Source of the DNA: Levilactobacillus tongjiangensis
Lineage (GTDB): Bacteria; Bacillota; Bacilli; Lactobacillales; Lactobacillaceae
NCBI RefSeq assembly: GCF_003946345.1
Contig: NZ_RHNY01000021.1
Span: 1 to 38,562 of the forward strand
DNA: 38,562 nt
Direction: 5' to 3'
The notes under the pieces are model-generated. The model saw only the letters and a list, made by a program, of their open reading frames with translations, did no database searches and was not told the origin of the DNA. Shown here piece by piece: positions 15,696 through 23,683 of the stretch; positions within the stretch are counted from its first letter, which is position 1, and every line of letters begins with the position of its first letter. The position numbers were made by a program, and so were the translations under genes.

Positions 15696-15800
15696 CGTGA
15701 TACCTCCAATCATTCACACACCATATTTTATTTATATTTCGTTCAACTAGTAATCCCCCCCGGATGCTAGTAAACCTAACTAACGCCCTAAGCTGACTAA

Positions 15801-15806
15801 AATTAT
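15801..15806 (-). promoter_or_regulatory. Likely -10 of the TetR gene
   Basis: TATAAT on the minus strand, about 105 nt before the ATG; the matching -35 is weak. Confidence 0.45.
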
Positions 15807-15992
15807 ACGCGTTCTACCGAAAGAAGGAACCCCTTTCGTGAAAAAATACACGTTAAATTTTTACTGATTATGTATATTAACTGTGATAGACCCCAGTTTT
15901 TGAACACGCTTGATTATAGCATAACTAGCAACTCATTGTACGATAGATTTGTGCACAACAAGTAATAAATCGGTAAACGTTCAGCAAACACC

Positions 15993-16517
15993 CTAGTTCT
16001 TTGTGAAAGTCACCCGGTCCTCTGCGTCTGTCAGTGATCCTTCCAGCCGTAGTAGGGCTACTTTACGGTCCAATCCACCGGCATAACCAGTGAGATCACC
16101 GTTCCCTGCAACCACCCGGTGACAGGGAATCACGATGCTAATCGGGTTGTGCCCCACCGCACCACCAACCGCTTGACCACCCACCAAGTGGCCGACTTGC
16201 TCAGCTGCAAGACTGGCTAATTCCCCATAGGTACGAACTTCACCATACGGAATTTCTTGCAGTAGTGACCAAATCGTTTGGCGAAACGGCGTTCCTTGCG
16301 GCTTCACTGGAAAATCAATAATTGGTTGTTTCCCAGCAAAGTACGCATTTAGCCACGCTTGTACCCGATCAAATACCGGCCGGTCGCTGACCACCGTTAG
16401 TCTCGGCATCGTACTCCCGTAGTATTTCTGATCGGTAAACCACAATCCTGTCAAAGCGAGGCCATCGGACATTGCCGTGACCGGACCTAGTGGCGTGGTT
16501 AGACGTTTTTGTAGCAT
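15993..16517 (-). CDS. ogt: Methylated-DNA--protein-cysteine methyltransferase
   Basis: A suicide repair protein that moves the alkyl group from O6-alkylguanine to its own cysteine. The 174-residue protein has the N-terminal ribonuclease-like domain and the C-terminal DNA-binding domain with RTYGELA, the arginine-free AVGGAVGHNP segment and the active site IPCHRVV (C132), then GYAGGLDRKVALLRLEG. ATG 16517 follows GGGGGAAG. It stands alone, with no Ada regulator next to it. Confidence 0.96.
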   Translation of the reverse strand: MLQKRLTTPLGPVTAMSDGLALTGLWFTDQKYYGSTMPRLTVVSDRPVFDRVQAWLNAYFAGKQPIIDFPVKPQGTPFRQTIWSLLQEIPYGEVRTYGELASLAAEQVGHLVGGQAVGGAVGHNPISIVIPCHRVVAGNGDLTGYAGGLDRKVALLRLEGSLTDAEDRVTFTKN

Positions 16518-16732
16518 CGTCTTCCCCCTTTTCTAATCATTTTACCATTAAATAGGCGAGCCGGCTAACTTTACCCACCCATTAACGGAATTTTTTTATA
16601 TTTACTTTATTTATGCTACCGCACTACCCGAAACGAATAAAACCGGACTAATCAATCTTATAAGCTCAACTACTTTGTTGATTGATGGGCATTACGTACC
16701 CCCTTGACGGTCTTGCCCTTTTAAGATGCAAC
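16518..16732. other. Intergenic stretch between ndh and ogt
   Basis: No gene or repeat seen. It must hold the ogt promoter; no clear consensus pair was found. Confidence 0.35.
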
Positions 16733-16762
16733 AAAAAAAGCCCGGCAAATTCATACCAGGCT
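16733..16762 (-). terminator. Terminator of the type-II NADH dehydrogenase gene
   Basis: AGCCCGG (16739-16745) pairs with CCAGGCT (16756-16762), one G-U, followed on the minus strand by seven T. Confidence 0.85.
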
Positions 16763-16842
16763 CTTAATTAATTTCCTACCAGCTTCGTCAATGTGTAACA
16801 GAACAGTATTACTAGTTAAAACGTTAGTAGCTCACTTCTGCT

Positions 16843-18054
16843 TTAGTGGTACAAGTCGAAGCGGCCCTTAGCCAGCGTGGTACTCAGGTGAGCACTTTCC
16901 ATCAACGAACGGTCTGTGATAACCTTCTTCATAGCTGAAGCAATGTACCCGTGGATCTTACGCTTGCTAGCGAAGATTTCACCAATACCATCCCGGTCAC
17001 TTAAAGAAGCAACGGTCCCACTGGACTTATAAACGAATGGACGTGTTGCATGTCCCCGTAAGGATAAACCGATGTTTTTAGCAGCTTGTGCTCCACAAGC
17101 TAAGGCAATTTGTGCGGTGGTTGGGTACGGACGGCCGCTTTCAGGATCCATCACAGCGGAAACGTCTCCCACGATGTAAACTTCTGGGTGACCTTCCAAG
17201 CTCAGGTCGTCCTTCACAACGACCCGGTTCCGGCGTTGTTCAAAGCCGGAATCGGCAATAACTTGGGAACCACTGACCCCAACGGTCCAAACAATCGTGT
17301 TGGCAGCAACTTCGTGTTCAGTGTCGTCTTCACTATCTTTGTCCTTGTAAACTACGGCGCCCGGCTTGATTTCAGTGATAGCTGCGCCGAGCTTCATTTC
17401 AATGTTGTTCTTAGACATGAAGTTCAGGGCGTAGTCAGCCAATGACTTGTCAAACATTGGTAGAATCGTCTTCCCCATTTCTAAACACACGACCTTGATA
17501 GCTGGTGTGTTGTAGCGGGTCTGTAGCTTTGGTAAGGATTGGCTCAGTTCGCCTAATAATTCGATGCCAGTAAATCCGGCACCACAGACGGCAATGGTTA
17601 AATCATTCTCATCCTTGGTCTCCGCGTAGCCTTTAATTTTCTCTTCAATATGACGGTAAACGGCCTCTGACGTTTCCAGGTCATCCATTGGTAAAGCATT
17701 CTCAACCGCACCCTTCAAGCCAAACGTTTCGGACTGGAAACCCAACGCTAAGACTAAATAGTCATACGTAATGGGTTCGTGGTCAGCTAAGGTTACCTGC
17801 TTTTGATCAACGTCAACGTTGGTGACTGTGTCTTGAATAAACTCGACCCGACTGCCGATAACATCGTTGATTTCGTACGTGATTCGGTCTGGTGCAATGG
17901 TTCCTGCGGCCACCTCATGCAAGTTGGTCTTTTCTGTATGTGTGCCGGTCTTATCGACTAAAACAATCTTATCTTGACTGGGAACCTCTTTTTGCAGGAA
18001 CTTGATGGCACGCATGCCAGCATATCCGCCACCTAGAACTAAAATCGTTGCCAT
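16843..18054 (-). CDS. ndh: Type-II NADH dehydrogenase (NDH-2)
   Basis: A single-subunit, non-pumping FAD enzyme on the inner membrane face that passes electrons from NADH to quinone. The 403-residue protein has the FAD motif VLGGGYAG (7-13 region), the NAD motif VCGAGFTGIELLGEL and the second FAD motif YIVGDVSAV followed by PTTAQIALACGAQAAKNI. ATG 18054 follows AAGGGG. It is single-gene; a TATAAT on the minus strand at about 18209-18214 is a likely -10. In lactobacilli it feeds menaquinone-dependent respiration or extracellular electron transfer when quinone is available. Confidence 0.93.
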   Translation of the reverse strand: MATILVLGGGYAGMRAIKFLQKEVPSQDKIVLVDKTGTHTEKTNLHEVAAGTIAPDRITYEINDVIGSRVEFIQDTVTNVDVDQKQVTLADHEPITYDYLVLALGFQSETFGLKGAVENALPMDDLETSEAVYRHIEEKIKGYAETKDENDLTIAVCGAGFTGIELLGELSQSLPKLQTRYNTPAIKVVCLEMGKTILPMFDKSLADYALNFMSKNNIEMKLGAAITEIKPGAVVYKDKDSEDDTEHEVAANTIVWTVGVSGSQVIADSGFEQRRNRVVVKDDLSLEGHPEVYIVGDVSAVMDPESGRPYPTTAQIALACGAQAAKNIGLSLRGHATRPFVYKSSGTVASLSDRDGIGEIFASKRKIHGYIASAMKKVITDRSLMESAHLSTTLAKGRFDLYH

Positions 18055-18332
18055 AATTTAACGACCCCTTTTCTAATAAAGTTCTCCCCGATCACAGTTA
18101 GTCCGATACGTTCAGGTTAGCTAAAACGGTTACATTTAACTAGCCACCACTACTCCCCCCAAACGGAACCAGTAGGTGATCTAACTGTCAGGGATGATTT
18201 GTCTCTATTATACGGCTTATCAGGCGAAAAACCAGTTGAAAGCTATCGTAATCTACTTCACAAACAAGTGTACACAATTAAATCGTTACTAAGTCAATGA
18301 TTGCATGGTGTTTAGATTGGCCGCCTTACCGG

Positions 18333-18465
18333 GTGAGCTGGTAGGTGCTGGAACGCCATGGGTACGGTTTTGAGCCAAAGACCGGTCTCAAAAGCCGACC
18401 TTTCACTAATCTGAGAAGACCACTCAGCTAAGAGAAATTTCATGGCTGAGCACCTACCAGCTCAC
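18333..18465 (-). repeat. Structured intergenic repeat, copy C2
   Basis: A perfect 17-bp outer stem, 18333-18349 with 18449-18465, and an inner GCCAT/ATGGC (18355-18359 with 18442-18446). Hairpins are TTTTGAG/CTCAAAA (18368-18374 with 18387-18393) and CTGAG/CTCAG (18411-18415 with 18423-18427). The family loop, on the minus strand, is at 18375-18386. It forms an inverted pair with C3, about 110 nt away. Confidence 0.78.
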
Positions 18466-18555
18466 CCTCTCGGCTAATGCAGATACACCACTGCAACAAT
18501 CATATGTTCTAAAAACTTAGCAAACTAACTTGAATAACGAACCTCCATTAATAGA

Positions 18556-18720
18556 CAAGCAGTCTCAGCCGAGAGGGCGAGGGAAATATGCTCAGCCGTG
18601 GCACTGCCTTAGCGAAGTGGTTTTCTTCGGTTAGGCAGAACCGAGTTTCGAGACCGCTCTTTGGCTCGAAATCGCATTCACAGCGTTCCAACCTATTTTT
18701 CCCGCCCGGCAAGGCGTCAA
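18556..18720 (+). repeat. Structured intergenic repeat, copy C3
   Basis: Outer stem 18575-18588 with 18694-18707 (13 of 14 pairs). Hairpins are 18604-18617 with 18625-18638 and TTTCGAG/CTCGAAA (18646-18652 with 18665-18671), with the family loop at 18653-18664. The central part is nearly identical to C1 (1267-1422) in the opposite orientation. Its left end (AGCCGAGAGGG) is the reverse complement of the right end of C2. Confidence 0.8.
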
Positions 18721-18834
18721 TCTTTCCAATCATCTATTAATTTGAGCATAATTCACAAGTCGTTATTAATGAAATTATGACTAAAAACATTTATGGTGAG
18801 GTTTGTAAGGTAACTTTCGAATGGAGGTATTTTG

Positions 18835-19476
18835 ATGACAACATTAATTATTGGTGCGCATGGCCACGTCGGCCAGCACATTGTGGAACAACTCGCAGCG
18901 ACTGGCGAAACTGTCTACGGCGGTATTCGCAAGCCCGAACAGGCTGACGCCATCACAAAACTAGGTGGCCAAGTCCGCGATGTTAATTTGATGGGCACCG
19001 TTGAAGACCTACTGCCAGCCATGAAAGACGTTGACACGGTTATCTTCTCCGCTGGTTCTGGTGGTAGTACCGGTGATGACATGACTATCAATATTGATTT
19101 AGATGGGGCCATCAAGGCGATGATTGCAACTGAAAAAGCCGATATCAAACGGTTTATCATCGTCAGTGCAATGGGGACTGACGACCGCTCCTTCTGGGAC
19201 AAGTCGGGTATTCGTCCTTACTACGTGGCCAAGTACTACGCCGACCAGTGGTTACGCCATCGGACTGCTCTGGACTACACGATTGTCCGGCCAGGAATTT
19301 TAACCAACGACGCCCCAACTGGCAAAATCACAACTGATTCTGCTGCTAGCGAAAACAAGAAAATTAGTCGGGCGGACGTTGCAGCCACGGTGGTTGCCAT
19401 CGTTCAACACCCACAACCAAAGCAAATTATCGAAATGGTTAATGGCAATGACCCCATTGCTGACGTCATTAAGTAA
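18835..19476 (+). CDS. NAD(P)-binding atypical SDR / NAD(P)H-binding protein
   Basis: A 213-residue Rossmann protein of the NAD(P)H-binding, NmrA/YwnB-like group. The cofactor motif is IIGAHGHVGQHI at the N-terminus (GxxGxxG form), followed by the conserved VIFSAGSGG and FIIVSAMGT segments and YYVAKYYADQWL, which holds the Tyr-x-x-x-Lys pair. ATG 18835 follows TGGAGGTAT; the TTG just before it is not needed. It may sense redox state or reduce a small substrate; nothing more can be said. It is monocistronic with a strong terminator. Confidence 0.88.
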   Translation: MTTLIIGAHGHVGQHIVEQLAATGETVYGGIRKPEQADAITKLGGQVRDVNLMGTVEDLLPAMKDVDTVIFSAGSGGSTGDDMTINIDLDGAIKAMIATEKADIKRFIIVSAMGTDDRSFWDKSGIRPYYVAKYYADQWLRHRTALDYTIVRPGILTNDAPTGKITTDSAASENKKISRADVAATVVAIVQHPQPKQIIEMVNGNDPIADVIK

Positions 19477-19554
19477 TTGAATCCATTGCCGCCTTCGGTG
19501 ACTACGTATGAATTCGATTTACTTATAACCACAAATAATAGCAACTAAACTATT

Positions 19555-19597
19555 GAGAGGAAAATACCGAAAACGCGGTATTTTCCTCTCTATTTTT
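19555..19597 (+). terminator. Terminator of the NAD(P)-binding protein gene
   Basis: A perfect 15-bp stem, 19555-19569 with 19576-19590, followed by TATTTTT. Confidence 0.93.
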
Positions 19598-19770
19598 GTA
19601 TATTACCAAGGCATACTTAAGCATAATTTATTGTGCACAATTGATATCATTAAAGTATGCTAAAATAAGCTGAGTAAGCGCTACGCGACAACCTAAACAC
19701 ATCCCTCACCTAACCAGCGACTACGACCCGCTGCCAATCATTCTGTTTAGCTTGTCATCGTCGTTGTAGT

Positions 19771-19951
19771 CGCCGGGTGCTAGGGTGGAGCTGGCTGTGT
19801 CGACGGTGTTGGTCAGCGTCTTTCAGCTGACCTACAGCGTGGGACGAGCTTAGAGACTCTCGTGAACTTCGGGAGGCTCTAAGTCGAGGTGCAAGACCGC
19901 CTCTCAGGCTTGCACCGTTCCCCACAGCAGGCTCCACCCTGGCAGCCGGCG
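19771..19951 (+). repeat. Structured intergenic repeat, copy A2
   Basis: The outer stem of 21 positions (19771-19791 with 19931-19951) has one mismatch and one G-U. Inside are GGTCAGC/GCTGACC (19811-19817 with 19826-19832), GTGGG/CCCAC, CTTAGAG/CTCTAAG (19849-19855 with 19877-19883) and a perfect 8-bp GGTGCAAG/CTTGCACC (19888-19895 with 19909-19916) bearing the family loop at 19896-19908. It is the best-formed copy. Confidence 0.85.
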
Positions 19952-19972
19952 GCGGACACTTAAGCACCAAAC

Positions 19973-20003
19973 AAAAAAATCAGCAACGGTCCCGCCGCTG
20001 CTG
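19973..20003 (-). terminator. Terminator of the small secreted protein gene
   Basis: CAGCAACGG (19981-19989) pairs with CCGCTGCTG (19995-20003), one G-U, followed on the minus strand by a T-run. Confidence 0.85.
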
Positions 20004-20077
20004 GTCAGATAGCTTCTATTCTGGTTGGTTGGCATCAAGCTGACAAGCTGACAAGTTAGCATCGTTGGCAATGCCAC

Positions 20078-20374
20078 TTACTTCAGCTGGCTGTCCGTGT
20101 GGCGGTTATCCAGGTTCAACGCACTGGCATCGACTACCGTCTGTACTTGACTGGAAATGGCTTTGGTGGTTACCCGCTTCAAGTGAATTTTAGTTGGCTG
20201 AATCTCGGCGTTGGGCCGGGAACCAATTTCAACGGTCGTGTCCACGTCTAGCCGTGGCGTGGCCACCGTCGCCGTTGAGGTGGTTGCTGCTGAGGCCCCC
20301 GCCGAGGTTGCCAATAAAGTCGTTACTGTCATTGCCCCGAGCATTACTTTAGTCATCATTGATTTAATAGTCAT
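20078..20374 (-). CDS. Small secreted protein of unknown function
   Basis: The 98-residue product has a basic start (MTIKSMMTK), a hydrophobic core and an ASA-A signal-peptidase site near residue 30, then a Thr-rich mature part of about 68 residues with no cysteine and no anchor motif. ATG 20374 is 8 nt after AAGGAG; an in-frame GTG at 20383 overlaps it. It has its own terminator. It is divergent from the response-regulator gene, with about 175 nt between, so it may be a target or signal of that two-component system. That link is inference from position only. Confidence 0.8.
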   Translation of the reverse strand: MTIKSMMTKVMLGAMTVTTLLATSAGASAATTSTATVATPRLDVDTTVEIGSRPNAEIQPTKIHLKRVTTKAISSQVQTVVDASALNLDNRHTDSQLK

Positions 20375-20550
20375 GTTCACCACTCCTTGGTTTGATTGTC
20401 TGATTGCTTTCGATGTATTAGTTATACCATCCGGAGTGGGGGCAAATCTTGAGCCTACTTTAAGCTTAAAATATGAATTTCTTATTTTCGAAAACCTTTT
20501 TTATGATACTATGCCACTAAAGCCCGTCAAATAAAGGAGTCAGACCATTT

Positions 20551-21252
20551 ATGAAGAATACAATTTTACTCGTTGAGGACGAAGAAGGCCTTGCCAGCTA
20601 CGTTGCTAAAGAACTCACCTTCGAAGATTTTGACGTGCTGACCGCCAACGATGGTGAAGCCGCCTGGGAAACCTACCAGCAGGAAAAAGATAAAATACTC
20701 TTAGTCCTCCTTGATTGGATGCTCCCTAAGATGGACGGGATGGAAGTCCTCCGCAGAATTCGCAAGCACGACGACCTCCCCGTCATTATGATGACAGCCC
20801 GCGACTATCTCGGTGATAAAGTTACGGGGCTGGATAATGGAGCCGACGATTATATTACGAAACCATTTGAAATTGAAGAACTACTCGCTCGGATTCGGGT
20901 GATTCAACGACGAACTGCCCACCAGAGTGGCCTAGATCAGACCTATCATCTTGGCGACCTCACCCTAGTCACTAAGACCCGCCAGGTCGACCGCGCTGGT
21001 GATACCATTCAACTGACCCAGCGGGAATACGACCTGCTTCTCTTCTTAATGCAACATCCGGGTCAAGTTTTCACCCGCGACGAGCTCCTCGACAACGTCT
21101 GGGGAGTCGACTTCTTAGGCCAACAAAACGTGGTCGACGTCTACATTGGTTACCTCAGAAATAAAATTGACGTAGCAGGTACTCCTAATTTATTCCATAC
21201 CATTCGGGGCGTCGGCTACAGTCTAAAGGAAGATGATCGTGATGCGCACTAA
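20551..21252 (+). CDS. OmpR/PhoB-family response regulator
   Basis: A 233-residue regulator with an N-terminal receiver domain: acidic pocket E9/D10, phospho-acceptor D55 (LLDWMLPK), T82 and K104 (KPF). A C-terminal winged helix (LTQREYDLLLFLMQHPGQVFTRDELLDNVWG, then VDVYIGYLRNKID, IRGVGYSL) follows. The ATG follows AAAGGAG. The kinase gene overlaps its 3' end by 11-20 nt, so the two form one coupled operon. The stimulus is not evident. Confidence 0.96.
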   Translation: MKNTILLVEDEEGLASYVAKELTFEDFDVLTANDGEAAWETYQQEKDKILLVLLDWMLPKMDGMEVLRRIRKHDDLPVIMMTARDYLGDKVTGLDNGADDYITKPFEIEELLARIRVIQRRTAHQSGLDQTYHLGDLTLVTKTRQVDRAGDTIQLTQREYDLLLFLMQHPGQVFTRDELLDNVWGVDFLGQQNVVDVYIGYLRNKIDVAGTPNLFHTIRGVGYSLKEDDRDAH

Positions 21253-22606
21253 CTCTCAGCCACGAACGTACGAAGATATTATCCGTCACTCTGTCACCAG
21301 TCTCCTGATGACCATTGGCCTAATCATAGTGCTCACAGTCAGCGTCACCCTAACCGTTGACCAACTTCTCCGTGCCCAGAATCAGGCGCAACAGCTGAGC
21401 ACTAGTCTACAAACGACTCAGGTCAGTAACTTCAAAGACTGGCTTATGGTCAACAAAGGCAGTGGTCTGAACTCACAGAACACCTTTGTTCTCGTTAAGA
21501 ATGCTAAGGGAGAGACCACTTCCCTGTTACCCCACACTGCCGCGCTGGCTAAGGCCAATACCTGGTCAGTGCCGTTTACCCACCTGGTGTACATCAAGGG
21601 CTGGGGACTCTATTTCTCGGAAACGTTAAAGACTAGCTCGCAAACCTACTTTCTCTTCATTGGAATGCACGTACTAGTGGGCAACCTTCACGTTTTAATC
21701 GCTGTGCTGATTATCGCCATTGGCCTGAGCCTACTGATTGGCCTACTCTACGTTCGGCGTTTAGCCAAACGTCTGAGTGCCCCCACCATCGCCCTCGCCA
21801 ATGCAGCCCAACAAGCGGCAGCCACTCCTGAACTCACCCAGCCAGAGTTACCTCAGCCGCAGGAACCGGTCGAAGTGGCCCAGTTGGCTCGCGACTTCAA
21901 CCAGTTATTAACTGCTCAAAATGGTCGCTTAGAACGGGAGCGTCAGTTTATCTCCGACGCCTCGCACGAACTCAGAACGCCTATTGCCACGATTCGCGGC
22001 AACATTAAACTCATTGAGCGGCGGGGTGATAAGCATCCCGAGGTCATCCCCGAATCAATTGGGTTCATCGACCAAGAGTCACTGCGAATGCAACATTTGA
22101 TTGAAAACTTGCTACACTTGTCGCGCGCTGATAGAGCGACAATCACCCTCCAACCACTCGATTTGGCCGAGCTAATCACCAGCGTAGTCAATCACTATCA
22201 ACCCTTGATCTCACAACCAATCACGTTAGCCGTTCCGGACCATCCCGCACTGGCGTTAGGCAATGTCGACATGCTCCACCAAGTATTGACGGCCCTACTG
22301 GATAATGCCCACAAATATTCGCCCGCCGACCAACCTATTCAAGTAACCGTCACGCAACGGCCTGGTTTGGTCAGTCTGACGGTTGGCGACAACGGTCCGG
22401 GAATCCCCAAAGCCGAACGGGCTCACGTCTTTGAACGCTTCTACCGAGTCGATGCTTCCCGTTCCACTAAAATTGAAGGGAACGGCTTAGGCCTAGCCAT
22501 CGTCTCCCAACTCGTCAAGCTCAACGAAGGCCACATCACCATCACAGACAACCAGCCCCACGGTGCACTATTTACCGTGACACTGAAGGACGCTAAGGAA
22601 AACTAA
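21242..22606 (+). CDS. Sensor histidine kinase
   Basis: Membrane partner of the preceding regulator, 454 residues from ATG 21242; ATG 21233 is possible but is only 2 nt from the AAAGGA site. Helix 1 spans about 19-39, an extracellular loop of about 110 residues follows, and helix 2 is about 148-170. Then come HAMP (172-226), the dimerisation/phospho-acceptor segment SDASHELRTPIATIRG (H242) and an ATPase domain with DNAHKYS, GDNGPGIP and GNGLGLAIV. The sensor loop has no recognised fold, so the ligand is unknown. Confidence 0.95.
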   Translation: MRTNSQPRTYEDIIRHSVTSLLMTIGLIIVLTVSVTLTVDQLLRAQNQAQQLSTSLQTTQVSNFKDWLMVNKGSGLNSQNTFVLVKNAKGETTSLLPHTAALAKANTWSVPFTHLVYIKGWGLYFSETLKTSSQTYFLFIGMHVLVGNLHVLIAVLIIAIGLSLLIGLLYVRRLAKRLSAPTIALANAAQQAAATPELTQPELPQPQEPVEVAQLARDFNQLLTAQNGRLERERQFISDASHELRTPIATIRGNIKLIERRGDKHPEVIPESIGFIDQESLRMQHLIENLLHLSRADRATITLQPLDLAELITSVVNHYQPLISQPITLAVPDHPALALGNVDMLHQVLTALLDNAHKYSPADQPIQVTVTQRPGLVSLTVGDNGPGIPKAERAHVFERFYRVDASRSTKIEGNGLGLAIVSQLVKLNEGHITITDNQPHGALFTVTLKDAKEN

Positions 22607-22661
22607 GAAATTCTCAGATAATCCTTAACGAAAATCGCTAGTTTCCTTCACGCTTTCTCGA

Positions 22662-22667
22662 TATACT
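22662..22667 (+). promoter_or_regulatory. Likely -10 for the 82-residue protein gene
   Basis: TATACT lies 31 nt before the ATG at 22698. The -35 match is weak, as is usual for promoters helped by a response regulator. Confidence 0.5.
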
Positions 22668-22697
22668 GGGTTCATAACTTGAAAGGAAGCGTGTAAT

Positions 22698-22946
22698 ATG
22701 CTGATTGATGACAACCCGAAAATTCACACGATTACTCCCGCCCGGATCACGAAGGTCTTCTACCCTTACGTCATTGCCAAAACGGAAGCCGGGCATTACG
22801 TCAACATTAACCTGAGTGATCAGGAACGTCAGGACCCCCTGTTCTGGGAGTCCATCGCCAACATTGCCAAAGCTAAACTTTGGGTTCCCATTGGCGAACG
22901 ATTCCATCAGCTTCTCTCGTACGACTGGACTTATGCAGCCGAGTAA
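22698..22946 (+). CDS. Small cytoplasmic protein of unknown function
   Basis: The 82-residue product has no signal peptide or membrane helix, is mixed charged and aromatic, and contains no known motif. The ATG follows GAAAGGAAG, and a promoter-like TATACT and a terminator flank it, so the gene is credible. It begins 91 nt after the histidine kinase gene and has its own promoter region. It may be a target of the kinase/regulator pair, but this is not shown. Confidence 0.75.
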   Translation: MLIDDNPKIHTITPARITKVFYPYVIAKTEAGHYVNINLSDQERQDPLFWESIANIAKAKLWVPIGERFHQLLSYDWTYAAE

Positions 22947-22968
22947 TCTAACCACTAAATACAATTTA

Positions 22969-22992
22969 AAAGGCGCTAATTAAGCGCTTTTT
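22969..22992 (+). terminator. Terminator after the 82-residue protein gene
   Basis: GCGCT (22973-22977) pairs with AGCGC (22983-22987) with flanking A/T pairing and five T. A second hairpin ending in eight T (GAGGTC...GACTTC, about 23005-23039) follows, giving tandem terminators. Confidence 0.75.
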
Positions 22993-23045
22993 ACCAAAAT
23001 CTTGAGGTCTGAGACTAATCGTCTTGGACTTCTTTTTTTTATGCA

Positions 23046-23125
23046 ATCAGGGCCTGAGACAAAAGTCTCAAGCCCTGGTTGTGCCCCGACCGTAAATAAT
23101 CGGAACGGGGAACAAATATTGACAG
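23046..23125 (+). repeat. Hairpin-led repeat family D, copy D2
   Basis: A hairpin GGGC-TGAGAC/GTCTCA-GCCC is followed by GTGCCCCGACCGTAAATAAT and CGGAACGGGGAACAA, matching the other D copies at about 75-80% by eye. In D2 CCCCG pairs with CGGGG; the 3' part has diverged. Confidence 0.65.
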
Positions 23126-23132
23126 TTCACTG

Positions 23133-23549
23133 TCACCGCAACGAGTTACGTAGAATCTCTGCCTTTTTCCGAAGTTGCGCGCGAGTCTGGGTCAGCTGAA
23201 TCTTCGTCGGTTTGGCAAGGTAGCCATCCAACGTCCCGCCTAGACTCGCTAGGCTAAACGCTAACAACCCCCACTCGTGAGCTGACCAGCCACTCCCTAG
23301 CAACAGTGCCAGCACAGCACTCAAGCCGAATAACCCGAGGTCGATCAACGCTGAGGGTCCCTGCCGACCGAAGCGATTGAAGTAAGGGTACTGCCACGTC
23401 CAGAAGCTGTCGATAATCAGGAAGGCCAACACCACGCCCGTCGTTAAGCGCAGCGCGTGGTGTTGTGCGACCACTGACGTACTCAATAAAATGACTAAAA
23501 CCATCAGATACCAGAATGAATGAAACGCATACCGCCAGTCAAATTTCAT
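23133..23549 (-). CDS. Small membrane protein of unknown function
   Basis: The 138-residue product has about four hydrophobic helices and a cytoplasmic C-terminal helix rich in Lys and Arg (QTRAQLRKKAEILRN). ATG 23549 follows GTGAGGCG; a longer frame from 23612 would begin inside the MFS terminator region. I recognise no family. It lies downstream of the MFS gene on the same strand but past a strong terminator, so it is probably a separate unit. Confidence 0.72.
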   Translation of the reverse strand: MKFDWRYAFHSFWYLMVLVILLSTSVVAQHHALRLTTGVVLAFLIIDSFWTWQYPYFNRFGRQGPSALIDLGLFGLSAVLALLLGSGWSAHEWGLLAFSLASLGGTLDGYLAKPTKIQLTQTRAQLRKKAEILRNSLR

Positions 23550-23618
23550 GTCGTTCGCCTCACTTTCATCAGTCCGTTTGACCTTTTGTAAGTGAAGTTT
23601 AGCACGCGACACATCAAT

Positions 23619-23659
23619 AAAAAATAGCGTTACTCTCCTAAGTTAGGACAGTAACGCTA
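23619..23659 (-). terminator. Terminator of the MarR-MFS operon
   Basis: TAGCGTTACT (23625-23634) pairs perfectly with 23650-23659, with inner CTCCTAA/TTAGGAC-type pairing, followed on the minus strand by six T. Confidence 0.9.
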
Positions 23660-23683
23660 CCAACTTGATGCCAGCCTCAGTAA

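Noticed and set aside
18250-18285. Rex operator upstream of ndh
   Set aside because: TTGTG and CACAA half sites occur but not with the required symmetry and spacing.
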